Assembly: GCA_023014485.1 (NCBI GenBank)
Contig: JAJOZX010002711.1
Location: 422,501-486,500 of the forward strand
Source of the DNA: Bathynomus jamesi
Lineage: Eukaryota; Arthropoda; Malacostraca; Isopoda; Cirolanidae
Reading direction: 5' to 3'
DNA: 64,000 nt
The notes under the pieces are model-generated. The model was not told where the DNA came from and made no database searches. It saw only the letters and a list, made by a program, of their open reading frames with translations. Shown here one piece after another: positions 1-8,271 of this stretch; the first letter of the stretch is position 1; the number at the start of each line of letters is the position of its first letter. The position numbers and the translations under genes were made by a program.

Positions 1-141
1 AGAGCATAGGCTATGTGATGTCGGCCTCCGAGGTCATCTGAGGCCGCTGTGTTCCGGATTGGTTGAAAGAGAGTGACATCATAGACACCTCATAAAATGG
101 GCGGAGCTCTTGCGCGTGCTTTTCACGCGATGCATTTACGA

Positions 142-190
142 TTCATCATAAATATTTTTCACGTGTCACTTTCGTGAAATAATTTTTCAT
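142..190 (+). repeat. Isolated terminal snippet of a Penelope-like element
   Basis: This 49-bp stretch matches, in the opposite orientation, the outer end of the terminal repeats of the Penelope-like copies at 11307, 37841 and 40715. The shared core reads TTTTTCACGTG followed by CTTTCGTGAAATAA. It is followed by a short (TA)n run and a degenerate (TGTC)n tract to about 240, the same juxtaposition with (TA)n seen at the other copies. No Penelope coding sequence accompanies it. Confidence 0.6.
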
Positions 191-325
191 ATATATATAT
201 ATGTGCTGTCTGTCTGTCTGCCTGTTTGTCTGTCTGTGTCACCCTAAAACAGTGAAACGGCTCCTTGAGAGAAAAAATTATTAGGTAAAAGTTGCTTAAA
301 ATTAATCGAGACCTACGGGAAAGTT

Positions 326-469
326 ATTGAATGGCCGGTTAGATCAACTGTACGTCCTTGACGATTGGCTAGGTTAAGTCCTGATATTTTCGTTAGTTTT
401 AACGAAAATATCATGACTTAAAATAACCAATCGTTAAGGGCGTACAGTTGACCTAACCGGCCATTCAAT
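326..469. repeat. Palindromic GGTTAGG-type repeat, copy 1
   Basis: This is a near-perfect inverted repeat with its centre near 397. The arms contain GATTGGCTAGGTTAAG and GATATTTTCGTTAG and their complements. The outer ends are ATTGAATGGCC and GGCCATTCAAT. The same core (GGTTAGGTTAAGTCGTGATA) recurs at 649-920, 8069-8271 and 20422-20872, so it is a dispersed family. There is no coding potential. It is probably a palindromic MITE or foldback element, but no target duplication is visible here. Confidence 0.7.
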
Positions 470-648
470 TAACCTAGAAACCTACGGTAAAATTATTGAT
501 GCCCGGTTAGGTGACTGAATGCCCGGTTAGGTTAACTGAATGAACGGTTAGGTTAATTGTACGCCCTTAACGATTGGTTAGATTAAGTTGTGATATTTCA
601 ATTAACCAACTGGTTAGGTTAATTGGTTAGGTTAAGTCGTGATATTTC
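470..648. repeat. Degenerate GGTTAGG short-motif tract between palindromes
   Basis: The stretch consists of repeated short phrases such as GCCCGGTTAGGT, GGTTAGGTTAATTG and AACCAACTGGTTAGGT. These are fragments of the palindromic family on either side, so this looks like partial duplication of palindrome arms. Part of each phrase contains TTAGG, the usual arthropod telomere unit, but not in a regular tandem register. Confidence 0.5.
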
Positions 649-920
649 AATTAACCAACTGGTTAGGTAATTGAATGCCCAGTTAGGTCAATGAGTGCCC
701 GGTTAGGTTAACTGAATGAAACGGTTAGGTTAATTGTACGCCCTTAAACGATTGGTTAGGTTAAGTCGTGATATTTTCGTTAAAACTAACGAAAATATCA
801 CGACTTAACCTAACCAATCGTTAAAGGCGTACAATTAACCTAACCGTTCATTCACTTAACCTAACCGGGCACTCAGTTGACCTAACTGGGCATTCAATTA
901 ACCTAACCAGTTGGTTAATT
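649..920. repeat. Palindromic GGTTAGG-type repeat, copy 2 (about 270 bp)
   Basis: This is a long inverted repeat centred near 780 (TTTTCGTT, a short spacer, AACGAAAA). The left arm begins AATTAACCAACTGGTTAGG and the right arm ends with its complement at 920. Arms of about 130 bp differ by only a few bases, so a single strand could fold into one long hairpin. It has no ORF. It is longer than copy 1 and carries extra GCCCGGTTAGG segments. Confidence 0.75.
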
Positions 921-964
921 TTTACATTCACGTCCCATTCCAAAGTTGCTTAATTTTTTGCTAC

Positions 965-1775
965 CCACACGAAGGGCGGGTTCTCAACGCTCAACTCCCA
1001 CTCGGGCAACACCGGGTCGCTCCGCTAGTAGCACATAAAATGAAACATATAGGAATAACAGCCAAAGTGGGAAAATGGATCTACAACTTCCTTAGAGTTG
1101 CGGGACAGGTACTAAGAATGTTCAAAAGAAGGGACAAGACAGTAATGATTCCCCCGCTGAAAACACTGATCATACCAAAACTTGAATACTGCTCAGTTTT
1201 GACGTCCCTATATAAAAAGAAAGAAACCAATAAACTAGAAAAAACTCAGTGAAATTTCACAGCTAAGATTGCTGGCTGCAGAAAACTCAACTACTGGGAA
1301 AGATCGTAAACTAAATCGGCACTTCCCGAGAAGAGAGAGAGGTACACCATAATTACATATGGAAAATGATCGAAAAACTGGTACCAAACCTCAAACTAAA
1401 CCCAATTACCAAACAACGCTGGAAAATAGGAAAGGTAGAATGTGTAGTGTTCCTAAATTAAAGGCCCGGCAAGGGACACTGAAGGAAAACACTGAACACT
1501 GAAGGAAAATAGCTTCGTTGTCAGGGGGCCAAGACTTTTTAACCAGCTTCCAAAGGAACTCAGGAACGTTACAGAGGCCAAAGTTGAAGTCTTCTAAAGA
1601 ACACAAGATGCCTGGCTCGGGACGGTACTGGATGAACGGGGTGTACCTGGCTATGTGCGGTGGAGAGCATAAGAGAGCAACTCGCTCCTCCATCAAACCA
1701 GACCTAGAGGCGAGCCACCAGACTGACGTTCGTGTGAAGAGAGACCAACACACGGAACTACGAGGTTAACGAGGT
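965..1775 (+). pseudogene. LINE reverse-transcriptase 3' end (CR1/Jockey-like), decayed
   Basis: The conceptual translation, with several stops and shifts, gives a reverse-transcriptase tail. It reads ITAKVGKWIYNFL, then a jump (internal deletion near 1090), then LKTLIIPKLEYCSVLTS (thumb region). The C-terminal signature follows: SFVVRGP, FNQLPKELRN, DAWLGTVLDE, GVPGYVRWRA. A minus-strand copy of the same C-terminus lies at 7203-7475. The 5' part, including the catalytic FADD box, is absent, as expected for 5'-truncated non-LTR insertions with later deletions. The clade assignment is by general resemblance only. Confidence 0.65.
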
Positions 1776-1789
1776 TATTGATTGGCTGA

Positions 1790-2345
1790 TTTATTGATTC
1801 AGATATGCAGATATTAATGACAGAATTGTATCATGTTTCGCGGATAACACAAAAATGTTTAAAGGAATATCAAACGATAGATAAATTACAAAATGATACT
1901 GAAACATTATTCAAGTTGAATGATGACAATTATATGAACTTCAACGAAAAAATCCCAATTTCTAAGATATGGTAACAAGAAGTTGCTACAGAATAAAGGA
2001 CACAAAACACTGCAAGCTAAACAGATAACACAAAACCCACAAGTCAAGGATCTTGGGGTAATAATGTCATCGGATGCCGAATTCAGAGAGCAAAAGGACA
2101 TTAAAATTACAACTGAAACGTGATGGGAATTATGTGGAGGAGCTTTGACAGCAGAAAAGCAAACATCATGCTAAATTTATGGAAGAGTCTAGTCCTACCA
2201 ATAATAATTGAGTATTGCTCAGTACTCACAAGCCCATACAGAAAAAGACGTTGCAAACATAGAAACCATACAAAGGACTTTTACGTTTAAGATAGAGGAA
2301 ACGAAAGCTGAAGACTACTGGTCTCGACTGCTTTCCCTGAAAGGA
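1790..2345 (+). pseudogene. Second LINE RT fragment with FADN box
   Basis: The translation shows IVSCFADNTKMFKG, a variant of the RT active-site FADD box with Asp changed to Asn. It continues through QVKDLGVIMSSDAEF and ends with LPIIIEYCSVLTSPYRK, the region that also occurs in the fragment just upstream. At least four frame breaks or stops are present. It is probably another copy of the same LINE family covering the RT palm and thumb. Because the fragments overlap in content, this is two insertions rather than one split element. Confidence 0.6.
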
Positions 2346-2475
2346 AGACATCGAAAACAATTCCCTCTTCCACCAAATCCCGCAAATGAGGCGGGATGCT
2401 TCAAAGAGATGGACTGCAGGTCAATCCTAAACCGTCGTTCAAAACCATCAAAAGGTGTCATAAGGTATATAGGAT
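2346..2475 (+). repeat. LINE 3' tail segment shared with 9290-9440
   Basis: A GC-rich segment containing CGCAAATGAGGCGGGATGCT is repeated in reverse complement at about 9370-9425. It follows the RT fragment directly, so it is probably the end of the ORF or 3' UTR of that LINE family. Confidence 0.45.
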
Positions 2476-2756
2476 TACACGCCCATTTTTTATTTTAGTA
2501 TATAAAGTTTATGAATATTGAATACGTTGAAATTGTGGAAGATATTTGTGATTTTATATGAATAAAATTATTTCTTCATACTTAGTAAAGGGACGCGAAC
2601 GGAAAATTGGAAGTGAAATTGGTGAGGAACAGAGATTATGGCTTATATAATTTCACAAATTTATCTTACAGATTTTTCTGAAATTTTTTATTTTTTATCA
2701 ATATTTTTATCATTATTTTAACATCGTTACTTTATAATAATTTTGATTAAAATATT

Positions 2757-2951
2757 AACTAAGAATACTCGCATTCTTTCTTCGGAGGAAACGTCTCGCA
2801 ATCTTGATTTGGACAGTGAGGCGAAGAACTTTGAGAAAATGGTTTGACGCAGATTTTAATTGGAATGACCTGGCTCCACTCGGAGAAGATCTGCTCCTTC
2901 TTTTCAACTGTTTTTGTGTGTATTGGATTCTCTCCTCCACAGACTTCGGAC
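2757..2951 (-). CDS. Candidate exon, FN3-like cysteine-containing domain
   Basis: On the minus strand an open stretch follows a plausible acceptor (TCCTCAG before ATGAAG). It encodes KSEVCGG, then EQIFSEWSQVIPIKICVKP, then PHCPNQDCETFPPKKEC. Its layout (a Cys, a Trp-containing strand, an IC/VC strand, then C-x(4)-C and a TF) parallels the exon at 37107-37302. A possible donor is GA before GTATTC. It is probably a related exon of the same host gene family, resembling the last strands of a fibronectin type III domain. No neighbouring exon is recognised here. Exon status is unproven. Confidence 0.35.
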
Positions 2952-3040
2952 TTCATCTGAGGATCAGGATTAATAATTAGTTACATATGATAAAAAGAAT
3001 GAAATTCCTTTCACTCATATAAGGTGGAAAGGTGGCTAAA

Positions 3041-3092
3041 GATAAAAAGCTTGAAAGAAAGCTTAAAGGTTTATTTCCGCACCTCCGGCTTC
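3041..3092 (+). repeat. Short dispersed repeat, inverted partner at about 7525-7570
   Basis: The segment AAGCTTAAAGGTTTATTTCC plus GCACCTCCGG occurs in reverse complement near 7527-7565. Both copies sit beside (TA)n tracts, one on each side of the mariner/tRNA-like region. They could be ends of an older repeat broken up by the intervening insertions. Confidence 0.4.
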
Positions 3093-3094
3093 AT

Positions 3095-3096
<2 letters not shown>

Positions 3097-3136
<40 letters not shown>
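3097..3136. repeat. (TA)n microsatellite
   Basis: A pure TA tract immediately precedes the left end of the mariner-like element at 3137. A second tract continues at 3896-3949 on its right, which suggests that the element inserted into the tract. Confidence 0.9.
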
Positions 3137-3139
<3 letters not shown>

Positions 3140-3892
3140 GGTGGGCCGTAAGTTTCCATACATAGGAAAAATTAAACGTTTGTTTTTATGTTTCAGATAC
3201 CCTAAGAATATGCGTTTGAGGTAAGATCTTGTTTACTGATGAAGCAAATTTTTACGTCAATGGAGAGGTTAATCGGCAAAACATACGTTATTCGAGTAAT
3301 GCTAACCCTAACTGGCTGAGTCCGACGAAGATGCAAGGTGCCGGTAAAGTGATGGTGTGGGCCGGGATATGGGGTGACAGAATTATTGGACCAATTTTTG
3401 TCAGTGGAAATCTTAATGCCGAAAGGTATCTTAACATGTTGCAAGAAGAGATTTTCCCATCCCTGCTAAACGAGGAAGGTAACTTCCCAGTTTACTTCCA
3501 GCAAGATGGAGCTCCACCTCATTATGGTCTTCACGTGCGTCGGTATTTGGATCAGCAGTTTCCGGATGCTTGGATTGGTCGGCGTGGTCCTGTGGAGTGG
3601 CCTCCCAGATCCCCAGATCTCACCCCCCTTGATTTCTATCTTTGGGGGGCACTTGAAGGCCATGGTGTATCAGGAAAAGATACGAGACATAAATCATCTA
3701 AAGGAACGTATCACCAACGCCATTACAAGCATAACGTCAACTGTGCTAATGCGTGTTCATCAACAGTGGGGAACACGTATTGAAATGTGTTTTCAAAACA
3801 ATGGCAACCATGTAGAGCATATTATATAAATAAAAATGGTTGTCCATAAAAAAATGTTTATTTTTTCCTATGTATGGAAACTACGGCCCACC

Positions 3893-3895
<3 letters not shown>
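3137..3895 (+). mobile_element. DD41D mariner-like element, internally deleted (759 bp)
   Basis: The terminal inverted repeats are about 34 bp. The left one starts CAGGGTGGGCCGTAAGTTTC. The right one is its complement with one mismatch and ends at 3895. Both sides are TA repeats, so the TA duplication cannot be placed exactly. The element is short because the transposase N-terminus (DNA-binding domain) is missing. See the transposase relic at 3229-3829. Confidence 0.85.
3229..3829 (+). pseudogene. DD41D transposase, catalytic domain only
   Basis: This is an IS630/Tc1/mariner transposase catalytic core. It starts at FTDEANFYVNG (first Asp), continues with VMVWAGIWGDRIIGP and YFQQDGAPPHYG (second Asp), then WPPRSPDLTPLDFYLWG (third Asp). 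I count 41 residues between the second and third Asp, giving DD41D spacing. A frameshift near 3650 moves the C-terminal part (VYQEKIRDINHLKERI to HVEHII) into another frame. The helix-turn-helix region is absent, so the product would be non-functional. The same family is represented at 5795-7164 and 44072-45644. Confidence 0.8.
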
Positions 3896-3930
<35 letters not shown>

Positions 3931-3949
3931 TATATATATATATATATAC
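3896..3949. repeat. (TA)n microsatellite
   Basis: This is an imperfect TA tract between the mariner-like element and the tRNA-like array. Confidence 0.9.
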
Positions 3950-4049
3950 ATTTAACTGCAAACACGCAGATATTAACGTAAAGAACGACGCTTGTATAGG
4001 AGATATTCCGCGCAAGATGAGAGAGAGAGAACGAAACAAATGAAAAAAT

Positions 4050-4124
4050 GAGGTAACCACCCGGGAATCGAACCCGGGATCTTCCGATTGCCGGTCAGAT
4101 ATGATAACCATTACACCATGGGCC
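4050..4124 (-). tRNA. tRNA-like Pol III unit, inverted copy
   Basis: This is the minus-strand copy of the unit. The A box (TGGTGTAATGG) and B box (GGTTCGATTCC) are both present, the anticodon stem TCTGA/TCGGA pairs, and the T stem CCGGG/CCCGG pairs. The predicted loop CCGGCAA would place GGC (Ala) as anticodon but has C instead of the invariant U33. The acceptor stem is poorly paired. I read it as a tRNA-derived pseudogene or SINE head, not a working tRNA. Confidence 0.5.
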
Positions 4125-4430
4125 TCACTCATTCAAATGCAGTAATTCCTCTACATACGCGCAGAAACCGATGCCCCAAGGGGGCACTACCGCATGCCGT
4201 AACATTATATACATTTAACTGCAAACACGCAGTATAATTAACGTAAAGAACGACGCTTGTATAGGAGATATTCCGCGCAAGAATATCTCCTATACAAGCG
4301 TCGTTCTTTACGTTAATTATACTGCGTGTTTGCAGTTAAATGTATATAATGTTACGGCATGCGGGAGGTGCCCTCTTAGGGCATTGGTTTCTGCGCGTAT
4401 GTAGAGGAATTACGGCATTTGAATGAGTGA

Positions 4431-4504
4431 GGCCCATGGTGTAATGGTTATCATATCTGACCGGCAATCGGAAGATCCCTGGTTCGATTCCCGGGGGTTA
4501 CCTC
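4431..4504 (+). tRNA. tRNA-like Pol III unit, copy 1
   Basis: First direct copy. It has an intact A box (TGGTGTAATGG) and B box (GGTTCGATTCC). The T-arm is slightly altered (CCCTGGTTC on the left, CCGGGGG on the right). It is followed within a few bases by a T-run that could terminate Pol III. Confidence 0.5.
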
Positions 4505-4691
4505 ATTTTTCATTTGTTTCGTTCTCTCTCTCTCATCTGCGCGGAATATCTCCTATACAAGCACGTTCTTTACGTAATTATACTGCGTGTTTGCAGTTAA
4601 ATATATATAATGTTACGGCATGCGGGAGGTGCCCCCTTGGGGCATTGGTTTCTGCGCGTATGTAGAGGAATTACGGCATTTGAATGAGTGA

Positions 4692-4766
4692 GGCCCATGG
4701 TGTAATGGTTATCATATCTGACCGGCAATCTGAAGATCCCGGGTTCGATTCCCGGGTGGTTACCTC
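4692..4766 (+). tRNA. tRNA-like Pol III unit, copy 2
   Basis: Full copy with A and B boxes and a well-paired T-arm. One change in the anticodon stem (GCAATCTGAAG) alters the pairing seen in the other units. A T6 run follows directly. The acceptor stem is degenerate as in all copies. Confidence 0.5.
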
Positions 4767-4956
4767 ATTTTTTCATTTGTTTCATTCTCTCTCTCATCTT
4801 GCGCGGAATATCTCCTACAGAAGGTCGTTCTTTACGTTAATTATACTGCGTGTGTTTGCAGTTAAATGTATATAATGTTACGGCATGCGGAAGGTGCCCC
4901 CTTGGGGCATTGATTTCTGCGCGTATGTAGAGGAATTACGGCATTTGAATGAGTGA

Positions 4957-5031
4957 GGCCCATGGTGTAATGGTTATCATATCTGACCGGCAATCGGAAG
5001 ATCCAGGGTTCGATTCCCGGGTGGTTACCTC
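4957..5031 (+). tRNA. tRNA-like Pol III unit, copy 3
   Basis: Full copy. The A box and B box are intact, the T stem has one change (TCCAGGGTTC), and a T5 run follows. It starts 265 bp after copy 2. Confidence 0.5.
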
Positions 5032-5221
5032 ATTTTTCATTTGTTTCGTTCTCTCTCTCTCATCTTGCGCGGAATATCTCCTATACAAGCGTCGTTCTTT
5101 ACGTTAATTATACTGCGTGTTTGCAGTTAAATGTATATAATGTTACGGCATGCGGGAGGTGCCCCCTTGGGGCATTGGTTTCTGCGCGTATGTAGAGGAA
5201 TTACGGCATTTGAATGAGTAA

Positions 5222-5294
5222 GGCCCATTGTAATGGTTATCATATCTGACCGGCAATCGGAAGATCCCGGGTTCGATTCCCGGGTGGTTACCTC
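5222..5294 (+). tRNA. tRNA-like Pol III unit, copy 4 (A box damaged)
   Basis: This copy has lost two bases in the A box (CATTGTAATGG instead of CATGGTGTAATGG). Its D-arm is therefore broken, while the B box and T-arm are intact. It is the least tRNA-like member of the array. Confidence 0.45.
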
Positions 5295-5483
5295 ATTTTT
5301 TCATTTGTTTCGTTCTCTCTCTCTCATCTTGCGCGGAATATCTCCTATACAAGCGTCGTTCTTTACGTTAATTATACTGCGTGTTTGCAGTTAAATGTAA
5401 TAATGTTACGGCATGCGGGAGGTGCCTCTTAGGGCATTGGTTTCTGCGCGTATGTAGAGGAATTACGGCATTTGAATGAGTGA

Positions 5484-5558
5484 GGCCCATGGTGTAATGG
5501 TTATCATATCTGACCGGCAATCGGAAGATCCCTGGTTCGATTCCCGGGTGGTTACCTC
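5484..5558 (+). tRNA. tRNA-like Pol III unit, copy 5
   Basis: Last direct copy, 262 bp after copy 4, with A and B boxes intact and a T6 run downstream. Its 3' flank runs into a (TA)n tract at 5634-5668 that ends the regular array. Confidence 0.5.
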
Positions 5559-5629
5559 ATTTTTTCATTTGTTTCGTTCTCTCTCTCATCTTGCGCGGAA
5601 TATCTCCTATACAAGCGTCGTTCTTTACG

Positions 5630-5675
<46 letters not shown>

Positions 5676-5705
5676 TTAACTGCAATGACCACGCAGTATA
5701 TTAAT

Positions 5706-5790
5706 GTATAGAAACGACGTAAGTATAGAGGAGTGTTCTGCACACTCTTCCTCGTGTGCAGAACACTCCTCTATACTTACGTCGTTTCTA
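5706..5790. repeat. Perfect hairpin, about 35-bp stem, 8-base loop
   Basis: The arms GAAACGACGTAAGTATAGAG plus GAGTGTTCTGCACAC and their exact complement flank the loop TCTTCCTC. The arm resembles a diverged version of the array segment ending in the ACGACGCTTGTATAGGAG phrase, so the hairpin is probably a diverged inverted copy of the tRNA-like unit tail. It lies directly beside the mariner-like element starting at 5795. Confidence 0.7.
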
Positions 5791-5794
5791 TATA

Positions 5795-7164
5795 AGGGTG
5801 GGCGGAAAGTAGCTCCCTAATTTAAATTACATATAAATTATGTATAAATTGTGATTGTATTGTTATATGTTATGGTGTGTTCTCTAAAGTGGTACAATTG
5901 TAACGGTAATCTTTTTTTCTCTAAAGTGTTCTCTTTGTGTTCTCTAAAGTGGTACAATTGTAACGTTCATTTTTTTTTTCATTTCAGATTGAAGGGTAAC
6001 ATGGCTGAGCGTTTAACACTGCAGGAGCGTGCCCAGTTGGCGGCACGGTACGAAGTTTGGCAATCTGTCGTTCGAGTTCAAAGATGGTGGCGGGCCATTC
6101 ACGGACCACGTGCCCAAGTGGACCCGAAAACAATCAAGAACTGCCACTCGAAGCTCATGACCACGGGGTCTGTGGCAGATGTTCGAAGATGTGGTCGCCC
6201 TTCGACATCCGGGCCCAGGAGACGGTGCAGGCAGTTCAGGAAATGTTCGCACGGAGTCCACGAAAGTCACTCGCCAGGCAGCTCGGGAAAGTGGACTCTC
6301 CCGCTACTCAGTGCGAACTGTGCTGAAGAAGGAGCTGAACTGGCGTGCGTGGAAGCCGCATTACTGCCAATCTCTCTCGGACGAGGACTGCGACATTCGC
6401 ATGGAGTTCGGGGAAATCATGCTGGCTTGGCATGAAGACTGGCCCCATCTCTTCCGCAACATCCTCTGGAGCGACGAGGCGGTGTTCCACGTCGGAGGCT
6501 TTGTCAACCGCCACAATTGCCACTACTGGGCAGGAAAGGATCCCATGGTTACCGCTGAAAAACGGCAGAATCGGTTCAGTGTAACGGTGTGGTGTGGTAT
6601 GACCTCAGATCAGGTTGTGGGCCCGTTCTCTTCTGCGCAACACCATGAATGCTGAGCGGTACCTTGCTATGTTGCGAAACGAGGTCTGGCCGGTTGTCAG
6701 CACATGGGAGAACATCGACGATCTGATATTTATGCAAGATGGCGCCCCTCCGCACTTCGCTCTTGTTGTCCGTGAGTGGCTGGATGCCCACTTCCCTGGG
6801 CGTTGGATGGGTCGTCGTGGTCCACATCAATGGCCAGCCAGGAGCCCCGACTTGACACCGTGCGACTTCTTTCTTTGGGGGGGATAAAGGAAGAAGTCTA
6901 CCGCACCAAACCGAGGACATTGGAAGAACTGGAGGACCGAATTCGGGAAGTCATGTCCTCCATCCCGCCGGAGTTCCTGCTAAAGTCAGTGGACGCCATT
7001 CCTGGGCGGCTCCAGAAGCTGGTGGAAAGAGTTGGAGCCCACATTGAATTTTAGAGAAAACCTACCATGTATGCCTACCTTTTCATATTATTTCTTCTGA
7101 AATAAATGGATAATATACGTATTTTTTTACCAATCCAAAATAGGGAGCTACTTTCCGCCCACCT
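5795..7164 (+). mobile_element. DD41D mariner-like element, full-length but mutated (1370 bp)
   Basis: The terminal inverted repeats start AGGGTGGGCGGAAAGTAGCT on the left. The right end is the complement but lacks one G. TA is present on both sides (5793-5794 and 7165-7166). The 5' UTR carries a duplicated phrase (TCTCTAAAGTGGTACAATTG at about 5880 and 5940). It encodes a complete but frameshifted transposase (6001-7054). Confidence 0.85.
6001..7054 (+). pseudogene. DD41D transposase with three frameshifts
   Basis: The start MAERLTLQERAQLAARYEVW is a helix-turn-helix N-terminus followed by GRPSTS. The first shift is near 6210. The next segment covers SLARQ to VTVWCGMTSDQVVGP and contains the first catalytic Asp in ILWSDEAVFHVGG. 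A second shift near 6630 leads to MNAERYLAMLRNEVWP, FMQDGAPPHFA (second Asp) and WPARSPDLTPCDFFLWG (third Asp). Spacing is 41 residues. A third shift near 6885 leads to the C-terminus ending GAHIEF. The length is about 350 residues, normal for the superfamily. Restoring function would need at least three indels reversed, so it is inactive as read. Confidence 0.85.
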
Positions 7165-7202
7165 TACCTTACAACCTTACAAAGGTTCCACGTGATGATT
7201 TC

Positions 7203-7480
7203 TCATTTCGCGAAGGTCAAGCGTGTCGCCCCTCCTCTCGAGTTGGCCTGGTGAAGTAGTGAGTTGAATTCTTGCGCTCTCCACCTCACATAGCCAGGTA
7301 CGCCCGGCTCATCGGGGATTGTTCTGAGCCAGGCGTCAAGTCTTCTTTTGAAGATTTCCACTGCAACTCCCTTCGTGTTTCTTAGGTCTTTGGGCAGCTG
7401 ATTAAGTAGTTTTGGTCCTCTCACTACAAAACTATTTTCTTTCAGGGTTAAGGATGTTCCCTGTCTCGCCTTCAATTTGG
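7203..7480 (-). pseudogene. LINE RT C-terminal fragment, minus strand
   Basis: On the minus strand the fragment reads MKARQGTSLTLKENSFVVRG, then PKLLNQLPKDLRN, FKRRLDAWLRTIPDEPGVPG and YVRWRAQEFNSLLHQ. It is the same C-terminal domain as the fragment near 1500-1770, but here in one open frame of 90 codons. It is 5'-truncated and bordered by (TA)n around 7500. Confidence 0.7.
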
Positions 7481-7766
7481 GAATTGATATATACAGATAT
7501 ATATATACAGTATATATATATAAAACCAGAGGTGCGGAAATAAACCTTTAAGCTTTTTATCTTTGGCGGATAATACCATATACTGTATATATATATATTA
7601 AGAATTTGCAGACATTGGTAGGAAAAAATTCCATTGTCACGAGAATCCTGTCAAAGTCTGAGGAAGAAACGGAAATGCTGTTGCTCAGCATTGTTTGCCC
7701 AACTTCATTGTACAAGGTTATTTCACGTTTGAAATTTGTGAAGAGGAATTTACTGTAATAAGAAAG

Positions 7767-7990
7767 TACGAGGGGGGGTCACGAAATAAGTTTACAAGGC
7801 GTATAATTTCGTAACTAAAGGACCTACAGTGATTATGTTTGTATCAGGTGAATTCGTTAATCATTGTTGGCAACACTGCACGTTGATTCGGCTGCCATCT
7901 ACCGTACATTGGTTATATGAGTCAGTTGAACATGGCGGATAATACAAAGAGATAATACAAGAACGTGTCTTAGAAGGCAGCGGGTCTGTT
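7767..7990 (+). mobile_element. Orphan 5' end of a mariner element
   Basis: The phrase TACGAGGGGGGGTCACGAAA resembles the inverted-repeat start of mariner elements, preceded by TA. It is followed by a typical short 5' UTR and an ATGGCGGATAATACAAAG start near 7932. No transposase follows and no right end is seen. It is either a truncated insertion or a coincidental resemblance. Confidence 0.35.
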
Positions 7991-8068
7991 CCTTGGCTTA
8001 GGCTAGGTTACAGTAATCAGTTGGGCAAATGTACGCAAGTGCTTCATATTATATTTGAATTATTTTAT

Positions 8069-8271
8069 GGATCAAGTAAATATAAGCACCCCCAACCTTT
8101 TTTAGTTAGCTTTATAAGGCTAACTAACGAAAATATCACGACCTAACCTAACCAATCGTCAAGGGCGTACAGTTGACCTAACGATTGGTTAGGTTAAGTC
8201 GTGATATTTTCTTTAGTTAGCCTTATAAAGCTAACTAAAAAAGGTTGGGGGTGCTTATCTTTACTTGATCC
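8069..8271. repeat. Palindromic GGTTAGG-type repeat with different outer ends, copy 3
   Basis: The outer arms are GGATCAAGTAAATATAAGCA and CCCCCAACC, then AGTTAGCTTTATAAGGCTAAC, with the complement at the right end. The inner arm is the shared GATATCAC/CCTAACCTAACCAATCG core. The whole folds into a hairpin of roughly 90 bp per arm. The outer ends are unrelated to those of the 20422-20872 element although the core is the same. Confidence 0.75.

Larger units (their letters stand above)
3950..5635. repeat. Tandem array of a 261-265 bp tRNA-like unit, one inverted copy
   Basis: Five direct plus-strand copies have starts 261-265 bp apart. They are preceded by one minus-strand copy joined head to head through a palindrome at about 4250-4316 (GGAGATATTCCGCG in the left arm, complement in the right). 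Each unit contains a tRNA-like block, a T-run, a CT-rich stretch, GCGGAATATCTCCTATACAA, TACTGCGTGTTTGCAG, and TGTTACGGCATGCGG. Copies differ by a few percent and small indels, so the amplification is recent. It could be a tRNA-derived SINE turned satellite, or amplified tRNA pseudogenes. Confidence 0.85.

Noticed and set aside
649..920. Interstitial telomere repeat
   Set aside because: TTAGG occurs often but not in a uniform tandem register, and the whole forms a palindrome. A palindromic mobile repeat explains it better.
4431..5558. Functional tRNA-Ala gene cluster
   Set aside because: Position 33 is C, the acceptor stem is unpaired, and copy 4 has a damaged D-arm. The internal promoter alone is conserved.
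3950..5600. CRISPR-like array
   Set aside because: The units are about 262-bp near-identical tandem copies without short repeats and unique spacers, in a clearly eukaryotic context.
5476..5679. Repeated open frames starting MSEAHGVMVIISDRQSEDP across the tRNA-like array
   Set aside because: They are translations of the tRNA-like block and its flanks. The repeated start reflects repeat copies, not a protein family.
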